This document shows positions 1-5,995 of a stretch of DNA of 13,866 nucleotides, piece after piece (within the stretch, counting starts at the first letter, position 1; each line of letters starts with the position of its first letter). The notes beneath the pieces are model-generated. The model had not been told where the DNA came from. It searched no databases and saw only the letters and a list, made by a program, of their open reading frames with translations. The stretch is from Sulfurovum sp. (lineage in GTDB: Bacteria; Campylobacterota; Campylobacteria; Campylobacterales; Sulfurovaceae), in assembly GCA_016744875.1 (NCBI GenBank), contig JADGDL010000049.1:1-13866 (forward strand), read 5' to 3'. The position numbers and the translations under genes were made by a program.

Positions 1-562
1 GTTTATCACCTGTAGCAATCCATGCATGCACTTCTCTTTTAGTATTGCTAAAGGCTACATAATCACATTCTGTACCACCTACCATCATCGTTCCAAAATT
101 TTTACTTTTTATGAATTTAGCCCGTTTAGGCATATCACTGTACAGTAATGAAGCCAAAGGTGCTCTAATCCCATACTTCTCAAAAATAAAATCAAGTGCA
201 CCATCGATTGTCTTTGGTGTTTCAAACTGAGCGTAATAATCAAAACCATGATCAATCATAGTAAAACTACCATTATGAATATAGGTACTTCTGTTTTTAA
301 TATCACCATTCGTATCTACACGCAAGTTACCCGGTCTATCTAGTTTTACAGATACTTCTTGTTTTGTCTTAGCTATACTGCTTTCATTATCTATTGTATC
401 TTCACTCACAACTGCCTGAAACGAATAACTATCCATATTGCCTATATACTCATAGGCTCTATTGAGTATATCTCTTGCAGACTGGTCCGCAGCGAAAAGG
501 TTTGAACTACCGAGCAAGACTACTACTCCTGCTGTACAGAGGACTTTTTTATGTAATTTCAT
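1..562 (-). CDS. Exported DUF2092-family protein, C-terminus cut by window edge
   Basis: Reading the minus strand from the ATG at 562-560 gives 187 codons with no stop, running off the window start. The first 24 or so residues (MKLHKKVLCTAGVVVLLGSS followed by NLFA) form a typical Sec signal peptide with a likely cleavage after LFA, so the product is probably periplasmic. The mature part has features I associate with DUF2092 proteins: a helical start, a KLDRPGNLRVD segment, a TIDGALDFIFEKYGI segment followed by PLASLLYSD, and a VGGTECDYVAF strand. This predicted periplasmic family is thought to have a LolA/LppX-like beta fold, but its role is not known to me. A good ribosome binding site (AAAAAGGA) lies about 6 nt before the start. 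It lies 131 bp downstream of the AraC-type gene on the same strand and may be its target, which is inference. Family confidence is good; function is unknown. Confidence 0.75.
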   Translation of the reverse strand, partial: MKLHKKVLCTAGVVVLLGSSNLFAADQSARDILNRAYEYIGNMDSYSFQAVVSEDTIDNESSIAKTKQEVSVKLDRPGNLRVDTNGDIKNRSTYIHNGSFTMIDHGFDYYAQFETPKTIDGALDFIFEKYGIRAPLASLLYSDMPKRAKFIKSKNFGTMMVGGTECDYVAFSNTKREVHAWIATGDK

Positions 563-625
563 TTTCTATCCTTTTTCTAATTGATTGATCACTCTTTTTC
601 ATTTAACTGTGCAATCCAATCTAAC

Positions 626-631
626 AATATA
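626..631 (-). promoter_or_regulatory. Possible -10 element (TATATT) for the DUF2092 gene
   Basis: On the minus strand TATATT occurs 63 bp upstream of the ATG at 562, in the 131-bp gap after the AraC-type gene. No clear -35 or TG extension is seen, so this is only a weak candidate. The rest of the gap (563-693) shows no gene. Confidence 0.3.
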
Positions 632-693
632 GCGTAAATTCATAAGGAAGTAGTATCAAAAAACTGCAATTTTTATAAGTTTTATAAACTATT

Positions 694-1641
694 TTAGCTT
701 TGTTTTTGAAGTGTTTTTGAAGGAAGTTCGCCAAACATTTTTTTGTAGGTATCACAAAATGCACTCATGTTGAAAATACTGTATTTAAGAGTAATCTCTG
801 CAATAGTGTTAGTCTGAGGTGATGAGAGAAGCAATTCTTGTCTAATTTTATGTAGACGTAAAAATGTATAATATTTTTTAGGCGTGATACCATAATTGGT
901 TTTAAAGGCATGATGCAACAGTCGCTCACTTATATTGAGCTCTTTTATTAACGTACTAATACTTATTTGTTCTTCAATAGATTGATGTAAAATATCACGG
1001 GCTATTTGAATTTGAAATTTGGATCTTGTTGATGTACTGTTTTCTACAAAGATCGACGAAAGAACATGTTTAAGTATATCTAGTTCAATTTCCTCGTAAG
1101 ATGATTCTATTTTCAGTTGTGTATGATCCTGCATTAGAAAAGTAATCCATTCTTCAATACCTTTTATAAAATGATCAAAGAGCTGAGGGTTTACATATAT
1201 ATTTTTATCTTTTTTCTTTGGGAACTCATAACCAAAGTAAGTATGATAAGTCTCATAAAAAAAATCTTCTTCAACTGCAAGAGTAAATGTTTCGCTTTCC
1301 CCAGTAGAGATAAAATCTATTTCATCGCCACTTTGAAGTATTTTAATTTCATGTTTATCTGTAAGTTTATTTTGAAAGGAGACAAGTGATTTTGTTACTA
1401 CAGCAGCAATAAGAATAGTTCCTTTAGGAAAATCACCCTGTAATAAAACACCATGTGAATAGGGAGCACGCATGAGCTGAATACGTGGTGTATGCACAAC
1501 TATCATTGATCCAGAGAACAAACCTTTTTGCATTTGTATACGCTCAAGATTCCAGGCACGTGCATAGTATTCCATCTCTTCTATGTTGATATTACGAAAA
1601 TCTATCGTCATACCCGTCGGAAAAAATTTAGTAGACATCAT
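694..1641 (-). CDS. AraC family transcriptional regulator (EutR-like)
   Basis: This 315-residue protein ends in an AraC-type DNA-binding domain (about residues 210-311) with two helix-turn-helix units: the first around SISTLIKELNISERLLHHAF and the second around IAEITLKYSIFNMSAFCDTY, followed by KKMFGELPS. The MFGELPS ending is typical of EutR-like members, whose N-terminal domain is poorly conserved and senses an unknown signal. In the second unit the usual GF and R-x-F-K positions are replaced (SIF, DTY), a mild departure from the canonical AraC signature. The start is MM. A GGCGAG sequence precedes the first ATG by only a few bases, so the second ATG is equally possible. A TATAAT box is at 1666-1671. 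The gene stands alone on the minus strand, upstream of the DUF2092 gene. The effector and regulon cannot be read from the sequence. Confidence 0.85.
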   Translation of the reverse strand: MMSTKFFPTGMTIDFRNINIEEMEYYARAWNLERIQMQKGLFSGSMIVVHTPRIQLMRAPYSHGVLLQGDFPKGTILIAAVVTKSLVSFQNKLTDKHEIKILQSGDEIDFISTGESETFTLAVEEDFFYETYHTYFGYEFPKKKDKNIYVNPQLFDHFIKGIEEWITFLMQDHTQLKIESSYEEIELDILKHVLSSIFVENSTSTRSKFQIQIARDILHQSIEEQISISTLIKELNISERLLHHAFKTNYGITPKKYYTFLRLHKIRQELLLSSPQTNTIAEITLKYSIFNMSAFCDTYKKMFGELPSKTLQKQS

Positions 1642-1665
1642 GCTCGCCTTTGTTTAACTTCATAA

Positions 1666-1671
1666 ATTATA
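1666..1671 (-). promoter_or_regulatory. -10 box (TATAAT) for the AraC-type gene
   Basis: On the minus strand TTTTGTATATAATTTATG contains a perfect TATAAT 24 bp before the ATG at 1641. No good -35 is present at the expected distance. The AACCTTATAA repeats begin about 25 bp further upstream, suggesting regulated rather than constitutive use, which is inference. Confidence 0.5.
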
Positions 1672-1693
1672 TACAAAATAACATTTGAGTGCC

Positions 1694-1726
1694 ATAACCT
1701 TATAATCTAACATATTTTATAACGTT
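1694..1726. repeat. Inverted repeat AACCTTATAA / TTATAACGTT upstream of the AraC-type gene
   Basis: AACCTTATAA at 1696-1705 is followed by its imperfect inverse TTATAACGTT at 1717-1726 (9 of 10 positions pair). The arm centres are 21 bp apart, close to two helical turns. It lies just upstream of the TATAAT box of the AraC-type gene and could be an operator. The same word occurs again in the palindrome at 1777-1816. Confidence 0.45.
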
Positions 1727-1776
1727 TCTCTCTGTAGCGACGTTTGCGGAGTATAAATCCGTACCCTTCAATAGAA

Positions 1777-1816
1777 AACCTTATAAAATGTTCTATATAG
1801 AAGGTTTTATAAGGTT
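1777..1816. repeat. Nested palindrome: 12-bp inverted repeat around a 12-bp inner palindrome
   Basis: AACCTTATAAAA (1777-1788) and TTTTATAAGGTT (1805-1816) are perfect inverse copies. The 16 bases between them hold a second perfect palindrome, TTCTATATAGAA (1791-1802). The element covers the last codons and stop of the decayed minus-strand gene, so a transcription-end hairpin for that gene is one reading. The stem is very AT-rich and the following minus-strand bases are TTCTATTG, a poor U-tract. A protein-binding site shared with the repeat at 1694-1726 is the other reading. Confidence 0.5.
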
Positions 1817-2368
1817 ATACATCTCTTTCTGCAGAGCCATCAAGTGCTTATACTCTGCTATCAAAGAATGAAGTTCAGGACTAATTTTTAAAGCATTCAT
1901 TTTTGACTTAGCTTTACCCTCAGTTGTGACAGCACCTTTCGTTTTTAGCTATGGCTTGGTCTTCATTATACGTTCGCGCTGCATCTCCTTGAATTCTTTA
2001 CTGCTTTTTAACACATTCAGCCTCCAATATATCACTCTCTTCTGGTATAGGTTTCATGGGCGCTTCAATCACATTTTTTTTTCGTTTTCATTTTCATCTT
2101 TTTTTTCAAAATTTTGATGAAGATGATTGTGCTGGTTGGCTTCTTTGATAAATGTAGTTCGTTTTGGGTTTGTAATTTCATTGATAGCCATAATGCTTTT
2201 TCGTGTTTCTTGCATGACCTTCAATTGCATATTTGACAGCTTGTTGAAGTTGTCTATGCTGTTGGTGTCAAGGAAGTTTTGTGCAATGGTTCCGTTAAAC
2301 AGATGAAGCTGTTGCATATTCCCTATCAGTATTTCCAATAATGGAGTGGTATCACCTAAAATCTTCAT
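1793..2368 (-). pseudogene. Decayed gene of unknown function (frame disruptions plus in-frame stop)
   Basis: The first 99 codons from the ATG at 2368 read MKILGDTTPLLEILIGNMQQ and onward to EKKDENENEKKM, then hit TGA at 2071-2069. Directly before that stop is a run of nine A on the minus strand (2074-2082). One extra A would continue the frame as VIEAPMKPIPEESDILEAE up to about 2010. From there the original frame is open again (VLKSSKEFKEMQRERIMKTK and on), with one in-frame TAG at 1951-1949, then KGAVTTEGKAKSKMNALKIS and on to a stop at 1795-1793. Three polar, gene-like segments in one direction, joined by compensating shifts, look like a decayed or mis-assembled gene of about 190 codons. 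It resembles no family I can name. The distal start at 2410 in the same frame is less likely than 2368. The A-run could also be a sequencing error, but the TAG would remain. Confidence 0.55.
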
Positions 2369-2396
2369 ATAACACACTTTTTCAAAAAAAATATTG

Positions 2397-2402
2397 TATA
2401 AT
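2397..2402 (+). promoter_or_regulatory. -10 box (TATAAT) for the 2435-2845 gene
   Basis: A perfect TATAAT lies 32 bp before the ATG at 2435, within an A/T-rich stretch (AAAAATATTGTATAATCTAG). It predicts transcription starting near 2409 and a leader of about 26 nt containing the AGGA ribosome binding site. No clear -35 is seen. Confidence 0.5.
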
Positions 2403-2414
2403 CTAGGCATAAAA

Positions 2415-2420
2415 ATTATA
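2415..2420 (-). promoter_or_regulatory. Candidate -10 box (TATAAT) facing the decayed gene
   Basis: On the minus strand AACTATAATTTTT gives a perfect TATAAT 46 bp upstream of the ATG at 2368. It lies downstream of the predicted plus-strand start near 2409, so the two promoters would overlap face to face. It is weakly supported because AT-rich DNA gives such boxes by chance. Confidence 0.3.
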
Positions 2421-2434
2421 GTTAGGATTTTGTA

Positions 2435-2845
2435 ATGGATAAAAGTTTCATGTTATTTCTTCTTATTGGTCTAGGCGGTATTTACTTTGTAACCACATTT
2501 GTTGGTGATATTCAGAAAGAAGATGAAGTCTATCGAAATCAAGGTTATGATGAAGAAAATAAATATAACCAATATAAAAAAGAAGACAGTATAGGACGAG
2601 AAATACTCGATGTGACCGGTGCTCCTGTATCTATACAAATGGATGCATGGAATGCTTCTGCCTTGAAAAATGAATTTTTAGAGGTTTTCCCTGATTTTTC
2701 TGGTATGAAGGTTTTTGCAAAAGAACGCGTGAGAGGTAATGCCTTGCAATCAAAGTTAAATAGTACTCTGGAGAGTGTTGAAGATGCCTTTTTTTCGGGG
2801 GCTATGAGTGCGGAAGATGCCAAGCGTAAGCTTGGCTCCTTGTAG
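2435..2845 (+). CDS. Membrane-anchored protein of unknown function
   Basis: This 136-residue protein begins with one hydrophobic segment (about residues 4-22, FMLFLLIGLGGIYFVTTFVG). A polar stretch rich in Tyr, Asn, Lys and Glu follows (28-52), then a more ordered C-terminal part with a DFSGMKVFAKERV segment and the helical end SVEDAFFSGAMSAEDAKRKL. There is no lipobox cysteine and no clear cleavage site, so it is probably anchored by its N-terminus with the rest in the periplasm. The AGGA ribosome binding site lies about 9 nt before the ATG. I do not recognise the family. Its 3' end is shared with a hairpin and converges on the OmpA-type lipoprotein gene only 6 bp away. It is the only plus-strand gene before hisF. 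Confidence 0.7.
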   Translation: MDKSFMLFLLIGLGGIYFVTTFVGDIQKEDEVYRNQGYDEENKYNQYKKEDSIGREILDVTGAPVSIQMDAWNASALKNEFLEVFPDFSGMKVFAKERVRGNALQSKLNSTLESVEDAFFSGAMSAEDAKRKLGSL

Positions 2846-2864
2846 AAATATTTATCTACAAGGA
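2837..2864. terminator. Hairpin shared by two convergent gene ends
   Basis: TCCTTGTAGA (2837-2846) and TCTACAAGGA (2855-2864) form a perfect 10-bp stem with an 8-base AT loop. The left arm contains the stop of the plus-strand gene (2843-2845) and the right arm the last codons of the minus-strand gene, whose stop falls in the loop. The symmetry could end transcription in both directions. Neither side has a U-tract, so it is not a textbook intrinsic terminator. Confidence 0.5.
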
Positions 2865-3559
2865 TCTGTCATATTGCTACTACTGGTATAAAGATAGACT
2901 TCTACACGTCTGTTAAGTGCTCTATTCTTTGCTGAGTCGTTTGGTACGATAGCTTTATCGTATGAACATCCTTTGGTGTAGGGCTTGCCATTGATAGCCA
3001 ATAGGTTGGACACAGAGTTTGCACGTCTTTGCGAAAGTCTTTGATTATAGTCGTATCCTCCTGTATTGTCTGTAAACCCTGCAACACCTACTACTGTTTG
3101 AGGGTAATTTGCTAAGAGTTGTCCCACTTTTTTTACTTTATTTTTTGCACTGTATTGTAAATTAGCAGAATCTACAGCAAACATCATACGATCTCTGAAC
3201 ATGATCTTAACATAAGCACTTGTTTTGGAAACGATGATGTCATTATTGGGGTCGAGTGCAGCAAGAGGGTCATTATTTACACCTGTACCCAGTGCACGGG
3301 CCACTTCATTTGCCTGTTGATCCATACTATATCCAACAGTTCCACCGAGGGCTGCTCCAAGTAATCCACCGATGATGGCACTTTTTGAGTCTCTGCTACC
3401 GGTATTGTATCCTATGGCTGCACCAGCCAAGGCTCCTGTTGCAGCACCTGTCTTGGTACGATTATAACTTTCATCTTGCACTAAGCCCGGCTGATTGTAA
3501 CATCCACTCAGCATAAAAACTGCTATGGTAGATACAAGTAAGCTTTTGTTTAATTTCAT
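2852..3559 (-). CDS. OmpA-family lipoprotein with glycine-zipper domain
   Basis: This 235-residue product is a lipoprotein precursor: a short basic start, hydrophobic core and lipobox LSGC with the lipidated Cys20. Residues 36-80 are a glycine zipper (TGAATGALAGAAIGYNTGS and GGLLGAALGGTVGY), a motif that packs in or against membranes. From about 105 to 230 it has an OmpA C-terminal-like peptidoglycan-binding domain, including GFTDNTGGYDYNQRLSQRRA (residues 161-180) with the Asp and Arg residues that contact diaminopimelate in this family. It probably tethers the outer membrane to peptidoglycan, in the manner of Pal/YiaD proteins. AAAAGGAA precedes the ATG at a good distance. It follows the smaller glycine-zipper lipoprotein gene with a 21-bp gap, so the two are very likely co-transcribed. 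Confidence 0.88.
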   Translation of the reverse strand: MKLNKSLLVSTIAVFMLSGCYNQPGLVQDESYNRTKTGAATGALAGAAIGYNTGSRDSKSAIIGGLLGAALGGTVGYSMDQQANEVARALGTGVNNDPLAALDPNNDIIVSKTSAYVKIMFRDRMMFAVDSANLQYSAKNKVKKVGQLLANYPQTVVGVAGFTDNTGGYDYNQRLSQRRANSVSNLLAINGKPYTKGCSYDKAIVPNDSAKNRALNRRVEVYLYTSSSNMTDPCR

Positions 3560-3580
3560 TGTATTTCCTTTTATATTATT

Positions 3581-3856
3581 TTACTGCCATCCGCCAGATT
3601 GTTGGGGAGGAGGGTTACTATTATCTACGGCATTTCCTAATGCACCACCTGCAAGAGCACCCACAGCAGCACCCACAGCAGCATTTGTCCCACTATGGCT
3701 CCCAGAATTGTAGCCTATGACTGCACCTGTCAAAGCACCAGCTACTGCACCTGTTTGTGTAGCATTGTTAGGTGTTGCTTCTGATCCTGTACAACCGTTT
3801 AATAGTGCGATACTCACACTTGCAAGAAGTATGGTTTTTAGTATATTTCTTTTCAT
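3581..3856 (-). CDS. Small glycine-zipper lipoprotein
   Basis: This 91-residue protein has a lipoprotein signal with lipobox LNGC (Cys22). Most of the remainder is a glycine zipper (about residues 35-77: TGAVAGALTGAVIGYNSGSH, then AAVGAAVGALAGGALGNAV), and it ends in a Pro/Gln-rich tail. The block TGAxxGALxGAxIGYNxGS matches the start of the zipper in the next gene almost residue for residue, and the DNA is similar too, pointing to duplication or domain exchange between the two. Glycine-zipper lipoproteins of this size (SlyB/YmgG-like) sit in the outer membrane and affect envelope integrity; the exact role here is unknown. AAGGCAC lies about 6 nt before the start. An extended -10 promoter lies at 3887-3895. 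Confidence 0.8.
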   Translation of the reverse strand: MKRNILKTILLASVSIALLNGCTGSEATPNNATQTGAVAGALTGAVIGYNSGSHSGTNAAVGAAVGALAGGALGNAVDNSNPPPQQSGGWQ

Positions 3857-3886
3857 TAAAGTGCCTTTTTATATTTAATAAATTTG

Positions 3887-3895
3887 ATTATAGCA
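3887..3895 (-). promoter_or_regulatory. Extended -10 promoter (TGCTATAAT) for the two lipoprotein genes
   Basis: The minus strand reads TATGCTATAATCAAATTTAT, a perfect TG-n-TATAAT element 30 bp before the ATG at 3856, within the 64-bp gap after rarA. A TTGACA also occurs, but only 11 bp upstream of TATAAT, too close to act as its -35. The same nonamer precedes two other minus-strand operons in this window. Confidence 0.65.
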
Positions 3896-3920
3896 TAGAA
3901 AAGTGTCAAAAAAGTGCTGT

Positions 3921-5102
3921 TTATTTAGACTTTATTTTTTCATGCCACTGCCAAAGTGTTTTTTCAAATCCTATGTGTTGACTTTCATAGTATTTTTTGG
4001 GTACAGAAAGATAAGATTGCTCTACCCATCCCCCGAAATCATGAGGGTACAGATACGTTTTAGCATGCGTTTTAATATGTAAAGGGATAGGGTGTATCTC
4101 TCCCTCTTTAATGGCTTTTTGGGCATGATTGATGGCCATATAGGCACTGTTTGACTTAGGAGAAGAAGCTAGATATATCACTAATTGTGAAAGTGATATC
4201 CTGGCTTCAGGGTATCCTATATGTTTGACGATGTTGAGTGTTGAACTCGCAAGATTGAGGGCAGGGGGATTTGCATTTCCGATATCTTCAGATGCCAATA
4301 TAGCCAAACGTCTGGCGATAAACTCTGCGGGTTCTCCTCCTTCTATCAGTCTGGCTAGATAATAGACTGCAGCATCAATGTCTGAACCTCTGATACTTTT
4401 GATCATGGCGGAGGTAAGTTCATAGTGGCTTTCACTCTCAGAACTCCCTGCCTGCATAGCATGAGGCCGTATTTGCTTCAGCATTTTACGTGTGATAGGA
4501 GACCCTATAGCTGAAGCACTCTCTAAGAGGTTTAACATTGCTCTGACATCTCCACCACTGGAAAAGACGAGATACTCTTTTGCATCGTCTTCTATAGTAA
4601 GGTCTTCAAGGTGAAGTATCTTTTGTAGATAGTCATGGAGTTCTTCTTCTGAGATACTTTCCAATTCAAAAAGATGTGAGCGGGAGCGCATGGCAGAAGT
4701 AAGTGAATAATAGGGGTTTTCAGTAGAAGCACCGATGATCAGTGCTGACTGGTTTTCCATAAACGGCAAAAGTACTTCTTGCTGGTTTTTACTAAGTCTG
4801 TGTACTTCATCTATGAAAATAAGCGGTTTTTCCAAAGCATTGCTATACGTTTTAAATATCTTACGCAGGTCTTCAATTTTGAGTGTGGTCGCATTCATCT
4901 CATAAAAAGGTCTGCCCAGTACTGAAGCGATCACTCTTGCCAATGTCGTTTTCCCGCAACCAGGAGGTCCATACAGAAAAATGTGGGGGAGAGCATCTTT
5001 AAGGATGAGTTTTTGAAGTACAGCATTTTGACCTAGAAGATGTGATTGTCCTATGAGCTCATCAAGCGTTTTAGGACGATATTTTAGTGCAAGATCTAAC
5101 AT
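3921..5102 (-). CDS. rarA: Replication-associated recombination protein A (AAA+ ATPase)
   Basis: This 393-residue RarA/MgsA/WRNIP1-family ATPase acts at stalled replication forks in the cytoplasm. Relatives load onto single-stranded DNA gaps, interact with SSB and influence recombination. Visible motifs are Walker A GPPGCGKTTLA (residues 45-55), Walker B LIFIDEVHRL (94-103), sensor 1 GASTENP (124-130) with the following SAMRSRS arginine region, and the helical C-terminal part (from about residue 165) with SAMIKSIRGSDIDAAVYYLARL and the EDIGNANPPALN signature of the family. It is shorter than the E. coli protein (about 447), mainly at the C-terminal end. The ATG comes 2 nt after the stop of the pseudouridine synthase gene, so translation is probably coupled. 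It is the last gene of the kdsD operon. Confidence 0.93.
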   Translation of the reverse strand: MLDLALKYRPKTLDELIGQSHLLGQNAVLQKLILKDALPHIFLYGPPGCGKTTLARVIASVLGRPFYEMNATTLKIEDLRKIFKTYSNALEKPLIFIDEVHRLSKNQQEVLLPFMENQSALIIGASTENPYYSLTSAMRSRSHLFELESISEEELHDYLQKILHLEDLTIEDDAKEYLVFSSGGDVRAMLNLLESASAIGSPITRKMLKQIRPHAMQAGSSESESHYELTSAMIKSIRGSDIDAAVYYLARLIEGGEPAEFIARRLAILASEDIGNANPPALNLASSTLNIVKHIGYPEARISLSQLVIYLASSPKSNSAYMAINHAQKAIKEGEIHPIPLHIKTHAKTYLYPHDFGGWVEQSYLSVPKKYYESQHIGFEKTLWQWHEKIKSK

Positions 5103-5104
5103 TT

Positions 5105-5983
5105 TCAGTCTTTGTTGTTAAACTTTTTTTCTCTATCACGTTTCTTTTCTTCCAACTCTTTTTGATATTTGTTATCTGCTTCTTGTTTGAGCTCATTTTC
5201 TCTGTTTTTGATATCTGCCTGAGCATTGGCTCTTTTACGTTTCATAAACTTATGTACATCATCGTATTCTCTGCGTGTAAAGTAGCGTGTTTTATTCTCG
5301 GGGAGGTTATTTAATTCTATACCGCCAAAGGCAACACGTTTAAGGTCAAGTACTTTTGCTTCAAAGTGTGCAAAGAAACGTCTAAGTTCCCTGTTCTTCC
5401 CTTCTTTGATCGTTACTCGGAGCTTTGAGAAGTTCTTGCCTTCGCTTCTGAGTTCAAAGTGCGCAAAAGGTGCAAACTCCATAGAATATATCTTAGACTT
5501 TTCATGCGCACCAGCTCTTGCATCATCCAGAACAAGGCCTTCTTTCATCGCGGCAATCATTTCAGAGGTGACGGGTTTGTCTATCTTAAGATTGTACGTA
5601 CGGTCCAATCCACTCTCCATAAGGGCTGTAGCCACTTCTACATCGTCTGTGAGAAGCAAAAGTCCTTCAGAGGCATAGTCCAACCTTCCCACAGGGGTGA
5701 AGTGTCTAAATTTGCCTGGTAGCTTATGATAGATAGTTGCACGTCCCCGGTCATCTTTTTTAGTGACAAGTACACCTTTGGGCTTATTGTAGACGATGAT
5801 GGTCAGTTCACTCGTTATTTTTACGGCTTTGCCTTTAACGTAGATATGGTCATCTTCCTGTACTTCGTAACCGAACTCTTTGAGCGGTTTTTTGTTCAGG
5901 GTGACTTCTCCTGCTTCAATAAGGGTATCCGCTTCTCGTCTTGAGTATTTAGTGTTGTGTGATATATATTTGTTTAATCTCAT
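5105..5983 (-). CDS. rluB: RsuA/RluB-family 23S/16S rRNA pseudouridine synthase
   Basis: This 292-residue protein has an N-terminal S4 RNA-binding domain (about residues 1-55, MRLNKYISHNTKYSRREAD). The RsuA/RluB/E/F catalytic domain follows, with the GRLDYASEGLLLLTDD signature that holds the catalytic Asp (D102). KEGKNRELRRFF (about 193-204) is the other conserved motif. It isomerises a uridine in rRNA to pseudouridine. RluB (23S position 2605) is the likeliest assignment from the S4-containing architecture, but the exact target cannot be read from the sequence. The last 45 or so residues form a Lys/Glu/Asn-rich tail beyond the catalytic fold. It sits between kdsD (12-bp gap) and rarA (2-bp gap). 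The symbol is tentative; the family is secure. Confidence 0.85.
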   Translation of the reverse strand: MRLNKYISHNTKYSRREADTLIEAGEVTLNKKPLKEFGYEVQEDDHIYVKGKAVKITSELTIIVYNKPKGVLVTKKDDRGRATIYHKLPGKFRHFTPVGRLDYASEGLLLLTDDVEVATALMESGLDRTYNLKIDKPVTSEMIAAMKEGLVLDDARAGAHEKSKIYSMEFAPFAHFELRSEGKNFSKLRVTIKEGKNRELRRFFAHFEAKVLDLKRVAFGGIELNNLPENKTRYFTRREYDDVHKFMKRKRANAQADIKNRENELKQEADNKYQKELEEKKRDREKKFNNKD

Positions 5984-5995
5984 TTTTGTCCATTG

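Noticed and set aside
2074..2082. Programmed ribosomal frameshift at the nine-A run
   Set aside because: A slippery run exists, but there is no stimulatory structure that I can see, and the later in-frame TAG would still stop the product.
2069..2410. A 113-residue protein starting at 2410 as an intact gene
   Set aside because: No ribosome site precedes 2410, the segment from 2368 is the coding-like part, and coding-like sequence continues past the stop in other frames. I treat it as the first piece of a decayed gene.
3895..3912. TTGACA as a -35 for the lipoprotein promoter
   Set aside because: The spacing to TATAAT is 11 bp instead of about 17; the extended -10 explains the promoter better.
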